DNA of 22,169 nt. Origin: Zeimonas sp039807785 (GTDB taxonomy: Bacteria; Pseudomonadota; Gammaproteobacteria; Burkholderiales; Burkholderiaceae_E). The stretch covers positions 1 to 22,169 of the forward strand of contig JBDHRX010000043.1 of assembly GCA_039807785.1 (NCBI GenBank), in the 5' to 3' direction. How positions within the stretch are numbered: position 1 is the stretch's first letter; each line of letters begins with the position of its first letter. Positions 7,389 to 14,046 of the stretch are shown piece by piece. Made by a program: the position numbers and the translations under genes. Below the pieces are notes generated by a model. It was given only the letters and a program-made list of their open reading frames with translations, was not told the DNA's origin and did not search any database.

Positions 7389-8375
7389 ATGCCCCGCTTC
7401 AACCTGAAGGCTCGCGTCACCGCCGCGCTGGTGGCGGTCGCGGCGTTCCACGTCGCCCTGCCCGCCGCGCAGGCGCAGCCGTATCCGAACCGCCCGGTCA
7501 AGATCGTGGTGCCGTTCCCGCCCGGCGGCGCCACCGACAACATCGCGCGGATGCTGGCCGAGCACCTGTCGAGCGCGACCGGCCAGTCGTTCGTGGTGAC
7601 CAACGTCCCCGGCGCCTCCGGATCGATCGGCCACGAGCAGGTGGCCCGCTCGCCCGGCGACGGCTACACGCTGATCGTCGGCACCGCGAGCACCATCGCC
7701 GGCAACCCGGCCTACAACAAGGTGAAGTTCGACCCGATCAAGGACTTCACCCCGATCGCGCTGCTGACGACGGAGTCGATGGCGGTCATCGTCCATCCGT
7801 CGGTCCCGGTGGATTCGGTCAAGTCGCTGATCGAGCTCGCGAAGGCCAAGCCGGGTTCGCTGAACATGGCCTCGTTCGGCAACGGCTCGATCTCGCACCT
7901 CGCGGGCGAGCTGTTCAAGACGATGGCGGGCGTCAACATGACGCACGTGCCCTACAAGGGATCGGGTCCGGCCCTGGTCGACATGGTCGGCGGCCAGGTG
8001 CAGGTGATGTTCCACACGCTGTCGGTGTCGTTGCCGCCGGTGCGCGACGGGCGGCTGCGCCTGCTGGCGGTGACCGACGAGCGCCGCAAGCAGATCATCC
8101 CGGAAGTGCCGACGGTGGCCGAATCGGGGCTGCCCGGCTACTCGGCGATCACCTGGCTGGGCCTGTTCGGCCCCGCGAACATGCCCGCCGACGTGGTGTC
8201 GATGCTCTCGCGCGAGTCGGCTAAGATGCTGGCCCGTCCGGACATCCGCGAGAAGCTGATGACGATGGCGAGCGAGCCGGAGAGCGGCAAGCCCGAGGAT
8301 CTCGCGATGGTGCTGGCGCGCGACTACGACAAATGGCGCAAGACGATCAAGGATGCCGGCATCCAGGCGCCCTGA
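7389..8375 (+). CDS. Bug/TctC-family periplasmic solute receptor
   Basis: A 328-aa extracytoplasmic binding protein of the Bug (TctC) family, which is greatly expanded in Burkholderiales. An N-terminal signal peptide ends near AAQA (~residue 33). The family hallmarks follow: YPNRPVKIVVPFPPGGATDN, VTNVPGASGSIGHEQVARSPGDGYT, FTPIALL, HVPYKGSGPALVDMVGGQVQVMF and VPTVAESGLPGY. GGAG (7379-7382) is 6 nt before the ATG. Characterised members bind carboxylates or amides by water-mediated contacts. No TctA/TctB membrane subunits are present, so it is an orphan receptor that either serves a distant transporter or works with the TauE-like permease next door; the latter is speculation. Confidence 0.93.
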   Translation: MPRFNLKARVTAALVAVAAFHVALPAAQAQPYPNRPVKIVVPFPPGGATDNIARMLAEHLSSATGQSFVVTNVPGASGSIGHEQVARSPGDGYTLIVGTASTIAGNPAYNKVKFDPIKDFTPIALLTTESMAVIVHPSVPVDSVKSLIELAKAKPGSLNMASFGNGSISHLAGELFKTMAGVNMTHVPYKGSGPALVDMVGGQVQVMFHTLSVSLPPVRDGRLRLLAVTDERRKQIIPEVPTVAESGLPGYSAITWLGLFGPANMPADVVSMLSRESAKMLARPDIREKLMTMASEPESGKPEDLAMVLARDYDKWRKTIKDAGIQAP

Positions 8376-8462
8376 ACCCTCCCCGGCACCGATGACCGGC
8401 GGCCCGCCGGCGGCGCGGCCGCGGCGGTGGCGCCTTCGGCACCGGTCCGGCCCGCGGGATCG

Positions 8463-9269
8463 ATGAATCCGGAACTGATCGGCTGGTTCCTGCTGCTGGG
8501 AGCGGCCACCGGCTTCGCGGCCGGCCTGCTCGGCATCGGCGGCGGCATGGTGCTGGTGCCGTTCATCACGCTGCTGCTCACCCGGAACGACTTCCCCGCG
8601 GAGCAGATCGTCAAGGTGGCGATCGCCACCTCGCTGGCCACGATCCTGTTCACTTCGCTGTCGAGCGTGCGCGCTCACGCCCGGCGCGGCGCGGTGCGCT
8701 GGGACATCGTCCGGACCCTCGCGCCGGGCATCGTGCTCGGCTCGATCGCGGGCGCGCAGGTCGCCGCCGCGCTGCGCGGCAGCGTGCTGGCCGGCGGGTT
8801 CGGCGTGTTCGTGGGGCTGATGGCGACACGGATGCTGTTCAAGCGGCGCGGCGGCGCCGCGCGCAGCCTGCCCGGCCCGTACGGGCGCCTGGGCGCAGGC
8901 GCCGCGATCGGCACCCTCTCCGCGCTGGTCGGCGCCGGCGGCGCGTTCATCACGGTGCCCTTCCTCACCCGCGCGAACGTGAAGATCCACGAAGCGGTCG
9001 GCACCAGCGCGGCCTGCGGCTTCCCGATCGCGCTCGCGGGCACGCTCGGCTACGTCTACGCCGGCTGGGGCCTCAGGCTTCCCGGCGGCACGGTGGGATA
9101 CCTCTACCTGCCGGCGCTCGCGTCGATCGTGGCCACCAGCGTGCTCACCGCGCCGCTGGGCGCCCGGGTCGCCCACGCGATGGACGTCGACCGGCTCCGG
9201 GTGGCGTTCGCCGGACTGCTCTACGTGCTGGCGGGATACATGATCTGGAAGGGGCTGCTCGGGCACTGA
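8463..9269 (+). CDS. TauE/SafE-family membrane permease
   Basis: A 268-aa integral membrane protein of the TauE/SafE (formerly DUF81) family, proposed exporters or importers of sulfite, sulfonates and small organic anions. The first repeat has LGAATGFAAGLLGIGGGMVLVPFI and the second GTLSALVGAGGAFITVPFL, the paired GxxGGG/GAGGA signatures of the two-fold repeated topology; about 7-8 hydrophobic helices are visible. I chose the ATG at 8463, close before the first helix; a GTG at 8427 would add 12 residues. It closes the island and converges with the malonyl-CoA synthetase gene with a 19-bp gap. TauE beside a MocR/aminotransferase pair resembles taurine-type clusters, but xsc and pta are not here. 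Confidence 0.88.
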   Translation: MNPELIGWFLLLGAATGFAAGLLGIGGGMVLVPFITLLLTRNDFPAEQIVKVAIATSLATILFTSLSSVRAHARRGAVRWDIVRTLAPGIVLGSIAGAQVAAALRGSVLAGGFGVFVGLMATRMLFKRRGGAARSLPGPYGRLGAGAAIGTLSALVGAGGAFITVPFLTRANVKIHEAVGTSAACGFPIALAGTLGYVYAGWGLRLPGGTVGYLYLPALASIVATSVLTAPLGARVAHAMDVDRLRVAFAGLLYVLAGYMIWKGLLGH

Positions 9270-9288
9270 ACGCCCGCGGCCGCCGCGC

Positions 9289-10809
9289 TCACCCGGCGGC
9301 GTAGCGCTCCCGCAGCAGGTTCTTCTGCACCTTGCCCATCGTGTTGCGCGGCAGCTCGTCGACGACGTGCACGCGCTTGGGCACCTTGAACCCGGCGATG
9401 CGCGCCTTCATCGCGCCGATGATCGCCGCCTCCTCGAGCACCGCGCCCGGCTTGCGGACGACGACCGCCGTCACCGCTTCGCCGAAGTCGCGGTGCGGCA
9501 CGCCGATCACCGCCGACTCGGCCACGCCGTCCATCTCGTCGAGGTACGACTCGATCTCCTTCGGGTACACGTTGTAGCCGCCGGTGATGATCAGGTCCTT
9601 GCTGCGCCCGACGATCGACAGGTAGCCGCTGGCATCCCACCGGCCCACGTCGCCGGTGCGGAAGAACCCGTCGGCCGAGAACTCCTCCTTCGTCTTCTCG
9701 GGCATGCGCCAGTAGCCGCCGAACACGTTCAGGCCGCGCACCTCGATCGCGCCGATCGCGCCGGCGGCGCAGGCCCGCCCCGCCTCGTCGACCACGCGGA
9801 CCTCGACGCCGGGCAGCGGCAGGCCGACGGTCCCCGCCGCCCGGTTCCCGTCGTAGGGGTTGGAGGTGAGCATCACCGTCTCGCTCATCCCGTAGCGCTC
9901 CAGGATGCGCTGGCCGGTGCGCGCCTCGAACTGGCGGAACGTGTCGGGCAGCAGCGGCGCCGACCCGGACACGAACAGCCGCATCCCGCGGCAGGCGGCG
10001 GCGTCGAAGCCCGGCTCGTCGAGCAGCCGCACGTACATGGTCGGCACGCCCATGAACACCGTCGCGCGCGGCAGCAGGCGCACCGCCTCCTGCGCATCGA
10101 AGCGCGCGCGCCAGATCATCGTACTGCCCGACAGCAGCGCGCCGTGGATCGCGACGAACAGGCCGTGGACATGGAAGATCGGCAGCATGTGCAGCAGCAC
10201 GTCGCCGGCGCGCCAGCGCCAGTAGCGGTGCAGCGCCAGCGCATTGCTGCCGATGTTGCCGTGCGACAGCATCGCCCCCTTGCTCCGGCCGGTGGTCCCC
10301 GAGGTGTAGACGATGCAGGCGAGGTCGTCCGCCCCGCTGCGCACGGTGGCGAACTCCGGCGACTCGCCAGCCGCCGCCTCGGGCAGCGTGCCGCTGCGGT
10401 CGTCGCCCAGCGTGAACAGGTGCGGGACCCGGTGGCGCCGCGCGATCGGCTCGATCCAGGACCGGCTGTCCGGACGGCACACGACGACCGACGGCTCGGC
10501 ATCGCCGAGGAAATAGTCGATCTCGGTCGCCTGGTAGGCGGTGTTCAGCGGCAGGAACACGTAGCCGGCGCGCAAGGTACCCAGATAGAGCAGCGCCGCC
10601 TCGGGCGACTTGTCCACCTGGACCGCGACGCGCGCGCCCCGGGGCAGCGCCAGGCGCGTGAGCAGGTTCGCGATCGCGGCGCTGGCGCGCTCGACGTCGT
10701 CCCAGCTGTACCGGCCGCCCTCGCCGGCATCGATGCAGCAGCCGTCGCGATCGGACGGGAAGCCGCCCGCGAGCAAGGCGTAGAGGTTGTGGCTGGCGGA
10801 TTCCTGCAT
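9289..10809 (-). CDS. matB: Malonyl-CoA synthetase (MatB-type acyl-CoA ligase)
   Basis: A 506-aa adenylate-forming enzyme making malonyl-CoA from malonate, CoA and ATP. Motifs are the P-loop-like YTSGTTGRSKG (168-178), HMLPIFHVHGLF, ERYGMSETVMLTSNP, GGYWRMPEKTKEEF, FFRTGDVG and GRSKDLIITGGYNVYPKEIE, with the C-terminal catalytic lysine in PRNTMGKVQK. The match to MatB-type enzymes is close, including the short N-terminus. Start: ATG at 10809, with GAGGAG 5 nt upstream; a GTG at 10824 is in frame but lacks this. It lies 33 bp downstream of malonyl-CoA decarboxylase on the same strand, the classic mat pairing, so specificity for malonate (or methylmalonate) is well supported by context. Confidence 0.93.
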   Translation of the reverse strand: MQESASHNLYALLAGGFPSDRDGCCIDAGEGGRYSWDDVERASAAIANLLTRLALPRGARVAVQVDKSPEAALLYLGTLRAGYVFLPLNTAYQATEIDYFLGDAEPSVVVCRPDSRSWIEPIARRHRVPHLFTLGDDRSGTLPEAAAGESPEFATVRSGADDLACIVYTSGTTGRSKGAMLSHGNIGSNALALHRYWRWRAGDVLLHMLPIFHVHGLFVAIHGALLSGSTMIWRARFDAQEAVRLLPRATVFMGVPTMYVRLLDEPGFDAAACRGMRLFVSGSAPLLPDTFRQFEARTGQRILERYGMSETVMLTSNPYDGNRAAGTVGLPLPGVEVRVVDEAGRACAAGAIGAIEVRGLNVFGGYWRMPEKTKEEFSADGFFRTGDVGRWDASGYLSIVGRSKDLIITGGYNVYPKEIESYLDEMDGVAESAVIGVPHRDFGEAVTAVVVRKPGAVLEEAAIIGAMKARIAGFKVPKRVHVVDELPRNTMGKVQKNLLRERYAAG

Positions 10810-10842
10810 CGCGGCTCCTCGCACGGACGATTCGGCGCCGCG

Positions 10843-12162
10843 TCAGAGCAGCGACTGCACTGCGCGCGACGCACTCACCTCGTCGTTGACGAACTTCTCG
10901 TGGTTGCCCTCGATCTCGTCGAGATCGTAGAGGTAGTTGACCATCATGCCGTGCGCCCGGCGCAGCCCGTTGCGCGAGAGGTCGCCGGCCAGGTTGATCC
11001 GTTCCAGGCGCGCGCCGTTGTTCAGGTGGAAGCGCGCCACCGGATCCGAAGCGCGCCCCTCGCCCGGCGAGGTGCCGATCAGGTACACCGCGCACAGGCG
11101 CTGCAGCATCAGCAGGTCGGGATCGGGCCGGGCGCCCTGGCCGGCCTGCGCGTACTCCTTCACCAGCGCCGCGAGGTCGCCGTGCCGCTCGCGCAGGCCC
11201 TTCAGGCCCGCCTCCAGCGCGCGGCGCGACGCCGGCCGGACCCGCGGCGCGTCGATCGCCTCGAGCCCGGACAGCCACGCGGCGAACCCGGGGATCGGCG
11301 ACAGCGTGCAGAACGACTTCAGCTTCGGGAACGACTGTTGCAGCAGCTCGGCCACCCGCTTGATCAGGAAGTTGCCGAGGTTCACGCCGCGCAGGCCCGG
11401 CTGGCAGTTCGAGATCGAGTAGAAGGCCGCCGCCTTGAACCGCTCCTCCCGCGTCTCGGGTTCCGACTTGCGGTCGAGCAGCGGCCCGATCGCCTGCGGC
11501 ATCGCATCGAGCAGCGCGACCTCGACGAAGATCAGCGGCTCCTCGGGCAGCATCGGATGGATGAACGCGAAGCAGCGCCGGTCGGGCTGGAGCCGCCGCC
11601 GCAGGTCGGCCCAGCCGTCGATCTCGTGCACCGCCTCGTGCTGGATGATCTTCTCGAGCAAGCGCGCCGGCGAGTTCCAGTCGACCTGGACCAGTTTCAG
11701 GAAGCCGGGATTGAACCAGGACGACAGCAGGTGCTTGAAGTCGGCGTCGACCGCCTTGAGCGTCGCGTCGTGGCGCAGGCGCTCGAGCAGGCTCGCGCGC
11801 ATCGCCACCAGCGCCCCGGTCGCGTCGGGCGCGCGGTTGAGCCGCCGCAGGAGCTCCTGGCGCGGCGACTCGGCGGCGCGCCAGAGCTGGATCAGGTTCT
11901 CCGGGGAGCGCGAGACCGCGTAGCTCTCGGCCAGCTGCAGCACCTCGCCCGGGTCAGGGTCGAAATCGGTCGCCAGCACCTCGAAGAACCGCGCCGCCGC
12001 GTCGCCGGAGAGCCGGCGATAGCGCTCGAGCGCCCGCGCCGCGATGACCAGGCTGTTCGACTCTCCGCGCGCGGTGAGCAGCCGCCGGCAGTCCTCGAGC
12101 AGCCCGTTCAGGTCGCCGCGCTCGCGCACGTCGCGCCGCACCTGCCGAAGACGCTCGAACAT
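10843..12162 (-). CDS. matA: Malonyl-CoA decarboxylase
   Basis: A 439-aa decarboxylase converting malonyl-CoA to acetyl-CoA. The N-terminal helical region (residues ~1-130) is followed by the acetyltransferase-like catalytic domain with FYSISNCQPGLRGVNLGNFLIK (248-269), FCTLSPIPGFAAWL containing Ser288, and DPVARFHLNNGA containing His379, the Ser/His pair expected from characterised enzymes. Start is ambiguous: ATG at 12162 or GTG at 12168, which lies just after the lgt stop (GTGGCGATG). With malonyl-CoA synthetase directly downstream, malonate is turned into acetyl-CoA; the pair may also drain misformed malonyl-CoA or malonate. No MatC carrier or MatR regulator is adjacent. Confidence 0.94.
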   Translation of the reverse strand: MFERLRQVRRDVRERGDLNGLLEDCRRLLTARGESNSLVIAARALERYRRLSGDAAARFFEVLATDFDPDPGEVLQLAESYAVSRSPENLIQLWRAAESPRQELLRRLNRAPDATGALVAMRASLLERLRHDATLKAVDADFKHLLSSWFNPGFLKLVQVDWNSPARLLEKIIQHEAVHEIDGWADLRRRLQPDRRCFAFIHPMLPEEPLIFVEVALLDAMPQAIGPLLDRKSEPETREERFKAAAFYSISNCQPGLRGVNLGNFLIKRVAELLQQSFPKLKSFCTLSPIPGFAAWLSGLEAIDAPRVRPASRRALEAGLKGLRERHGDLAALVKEYAQAGQGARPDPDLLMLQRLCAVYLIGTSPGEGRASDPVARFHLNNGARLERINLAGDLSRNGLRRAHGMMVNYLYDLDEIEGNHEKFVNDEVSASRAVQSLL

Positions 12163-12177
12163 CGCCACCCCGGCCGA

Positions 12178-12975
12178 TCAGGAGGCTCGGGCGCGGCGCC
12201 GCGCCCAGGCGAACAGCGCGAGCCCGGCCGCGAACATCGGCACGCACAGCCACTGGCCCATCGTCAGGCCGAACGCCTGCAGGCCGAGGAACGCATCGGG
12301 CTCGCGGGCGAACTCGGCCGCGAAGCGCAGCACCGCGTAGCCCATCAGGAACATGCCCGACACCGCGCCGACGGCGCGCGGCCGCGCGGAATACCACCAC
12401 AGCAGCAGGAACAGCAGCACCCCCTCGCCCGCGAACTGGTAGAGCTGCGAGGGATGGCGAGGCAGCGCGTCGACCTGCGGGAACACCATGGCCCAGGGCA
12501 CGTCCGCCGGGCGCCCCCAGAGCTCACCGTTGATGAAGTTGCCGATGCGGCCCGCGGCCAGCCCGATCGGCACCAGCGGCGCCACGAAGTCGATCACCGG
12601 CCAGAACGCGAGCCCGCGGCGCCGGCACAGGAGCGCGATCGCGACGATCACGCCCAGCAGGCCGCCGTGGAACGACATCCCGCCCTGCCAGACGGCGAAC
12701 ACCTCCAGCGGATGCAACAGGTAGTACGCGGGCTTGTAGAACAGCACGTAGCCCAGGCGCCCGCCGAGCACCACGCCGAACGCGCCCCAGAACAGCAGGT
12801 CCTCGAGATCGCGCGGCGCGAGCCCGGTGGCCCGGGCGAACGCCGGGCGATCGAGCCGCCGGCGCCCGAGCAGGAAGAAGGCGGCGAACGCCACCAGGTA
12901 CATCAGCCCGTACCAGCGGACGGCCACGGGCCCGACGGCAAAGGCCACCGGGTCGAACTGGGGGTGAATCAGCAC
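12178..12975 (-). CDS. lgt: Prolipoprotein diacylglyceryl transferase
   Basis: A 265-aa inner-membrane enzyme transferring diacylglyceryl from phosphatidylglycerol to the lipobox Cys of prolipoproteins. Signatures are HPQFDPVAF at the start, RWYGLMYLVAF, HGG (103-105), the Lgt motif GRIGNFINGELWGR (142-155) with Arg143, and HPSQLYQ plus AEFAREPD near the end; about seven membrane helices are visible. The start is taken as GTG at 12975 because homologues begin at this point. No Shine-Dalgarno precedes it; GAGGAG occurs too far upstream, and in-frame ATGs at 13026 and 13050 would add unusual N-terminal residues. The decarboxylase follows with about 9-15 bp, so lgt may drive the malonate genes. 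It is divergent from bfr. Confidence 0.95.
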   Translation of the reverse strand: MLIHPQFDPVAFAVGPVAVRWYGLMYLVAFAAFFLLGRRRLDRPAFARATGLAPRDLEDLLFWGAFGVVLGGRLGYVLFYKPAYYLLHPLEVFAVWQGGMSFHGGLLGVIVAIALLCRRRGLAFWPVIDFVAPLVPIGLAAGRIGNFINGELWGRPADVPWAMVFPQVDALPRHPSQLYQFAGEGVLLFLLLWWYSARPRAVGAVSGMFLMGYAVLRFAAEFAREPDAFLGLQAFGLTMGQWLCVPMFAAGLALFAWARRRARAS

Positions 12976-13024
12976 GGGACGCGAATTGGCAGTGGGACCA
13001 CGACTCCTCAGTCGCCATTCTGAC

Positions 13025-13053
13025 ATGACTGTCGCACCGACAGGCCGCATAAT
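13025..13053 (+). promoter_or_regulatory. bfr promoter with internal palindrome
   Basis: ATGACT (13025-13030) and CATAAT (13048-13053) are spaced 17 bp, matching the -35 and -10 consensus at 4/6 and 5/6 positions. Between them lies the perfect inverted repeat CTGTCG-CAC-CGACAG (13029-13043), well placed for a repressor. On the other strand the same -10 reads GATTAT (13055-13050), so it may also serve lgt. Confidence 0.5.
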
Positions 13054-13082
13054 CGGGCCGTCGATCGCAAAGAGGTGACGTG

Positions 13083-13562
13083 ATGAAAGGCGACAAGAAG
13101 GTCATCGAGTGGCTGAACCGGCAGCTCAAGAACGAGCTGACCGCGATCAACCAGTACTTCCTGCATGCGCGGATCTTCGGGCACTGGGGGCTGTCGGGGC
13201 TCGAGAAGGCGATACGCGAGGAGTCGATGGGCGAGATGCGGCACGCCGACGCGCTCATCAAGCGCATCCTGATGCTCGACGGGCTGCCGAACCTCCAGGA
13301 CCTCGGCAAGCTCAACATCGGCGAGACCACCGAGGAGATCCTGAACGCCGACCTGGCGCTCGAGCGCTCGGTGCTGCCGGTGCTGAAGGACGGCATCGCC
13401 CACTGTGAGAGCGTCGGCGACTACGTCTCGCGCGAACTGCTGGTGGCGATCCTCGAGGACTCCGAGGACCATGTCGACTTCCTCGAGACCCAGGTCGAGC
13501 TGGTCCGGAAAGTCGGCCTGCAGAACTACCAGCAGGCGCAGATGGGCGAAGCCAAGGAGTAG
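13083..13562 (+). CDS. bfr: Bacterioferritin
   Basis: A 159-aa heme-containing ferritin that oxidises and stores iron in a 24-subunit shell. All expected ligands are at canonical positions: ferroxidase Glu18, Glu51, His54, Glu94 and the C-terminal SEDHVDFLE pair (Glu127, His130), with heme ligand Met52 in GEMRHAD and Tyr25. AGAGG (13071-13075) lies 7 nt before the ATG at 13083; a GTG at 13080 directly before it is unlikely to be the start. The associated ferredoxin gene is convergent with a 22-bp gap holding a GC hairpin (13567-13579). The bfr/bfd pair separates lgt from ilvD. Confidence 0.97.
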   Translation: MKGDKKVIEWLNRQLKNELTAINQYFLHARIFGHWGLSGLEKAIREESMGEMRHADALIKRILMLDGLPNLQDLGKLNIGETTEEILNADLALERSVLPVLKDGIAHCESVGDYVSRELLVAILEDSEDHVDFLETQVELVRKVGLQNYQQAQMGEAKE

Positions 13563-13566
13563 GGTC

Positions 13567-13579
13567 CGCCCGCCGGGCG
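13567..13579. terminator. GC hairpin between convergent bfr and bfd
   Basis: CGCCCG-C-CGGGCG forms a compact palindrome between the two stop codons. There is no T-run on either side, so it is at most a weak bidirectional barrier. Confidence 0.3.
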
Positions 13580-13584
13580 AAGCC

Positions 13585-13791
13585 TCAGGCGCAGGCGCAG
13601 GCCGCCTCGCCGGCGCAGCAGGAACGGGCCACCGCGTGCTGGTCGATCAGTTCGCGCACCTGGCGCGAGCACTTGCCGCAGCATTCCCCGGCGCCGAGTT
13701 CCGCCCGGACCTCGGCCATCGAGCGGGCGCCGTCGCTGACGACGGCGCGGATCTGGCGATCGGAAACGGCGCGGCAGATGCAGACGATCAT
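13585..13791 (-). CDS. bfd: Bacterioferritin-associated ferredoxin
   Basis: A 68-aa [2Fe-2S] protein that docks on bacterioferritin and reduces its core to release iron during starvation. The ligands follow the Bfd pattern: Cys4 and Cys6 in MIVCICRAVS, then Cys38 and Cys41 in CCGKC. The fold region runs to about residue 55 (VRELIDQHAVA). The last ten residues carry four more cysteines (SCCAGEAACACA), an unusual tail for this family. A Fur-box-like sequence overlaps a -10 hexamer upstream (13858-13876), consistent with iron repression, opposite to the storage role of the convergent bfr gene. Confidence 0.93.
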   Translation of the reverse strand: MIVCICRAVSDRQIRAVVSDGARSMAEVRAELGAGECCGKCSRQVRELIDQHAVARSCCAGEAACACA

Positions 13792-13857
13792 GGCGGATTC
13801 GGCTCACCCGGGTGCCCCGCCGGCCCGGCCGTGCCGGGGCCCGCTCGGGGCATGAAA

Positions 13858-13876
13858 ACCAATAGTAATCGTTCTC
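13858..13876 (-). promoter_or_regulatory. Fur-box-like site over the bfd promoter
   Basis: The 19 bp match the classical Fur box at 12 positions, with the TAATC core in the middle. It is an AT-rich island in very GC-rich sequence, about 65 bp before the bfd start. A TACTAT -10-like hexamer on the minus strand (complement of ATAGTA, 13862-13867) lies inside it, so Fur bound with iron would block the promoter. A second TAATC/GATTA pair (13866-13870, 13882-13886) may extend the site. Confidence 0.6.
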
Positions 13877-13987
13877 GTTAAGATTACCTCGATTCCGGCG
13901 GCGGCACAAGTACTCGCGTCGCCTTCGAGGGCATCGGACGCCGGCCCCGGACCGGCCGGGCGGCGTCCCGGGAGGCGGCGACCCGTT

Positions 13988-13996
13988 TGCTACACT
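13988..13996 (+). promoter_or_regulatory. Extended -10 promoter of ilvD
   Basis: TTGCTACACT carries an extended TGn followed by TACACT (13991-13996), about 50 bp before the ilvD ATG. No clear -35 is visible, in line with an extended -10 promoter. Confidence 0.45.
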
Positions 13997-14046
13997 CGGG
14001 CCCTCCCCGCCACCCCGGGGCGCCCACCGGGCGCGCCGCCCCCGCC

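Noticed and set aside
9367..13023. 1218-codon open frame on the plus strand opposite matB, the decarboxylase and lgt
   Set aside because: His/Arg/Gln/Asp-rich shadow of three well-identified genes, no domain, no ribosome site; an antisense GC artefact.
13526..13909. 127-codon minus-strand frame overlapping bfd
   Set aside because: It overlaps the bfd gene in another frame and includes the Fur-box region; the translation lacks any pattern while bfd has all four cluster cysteines.
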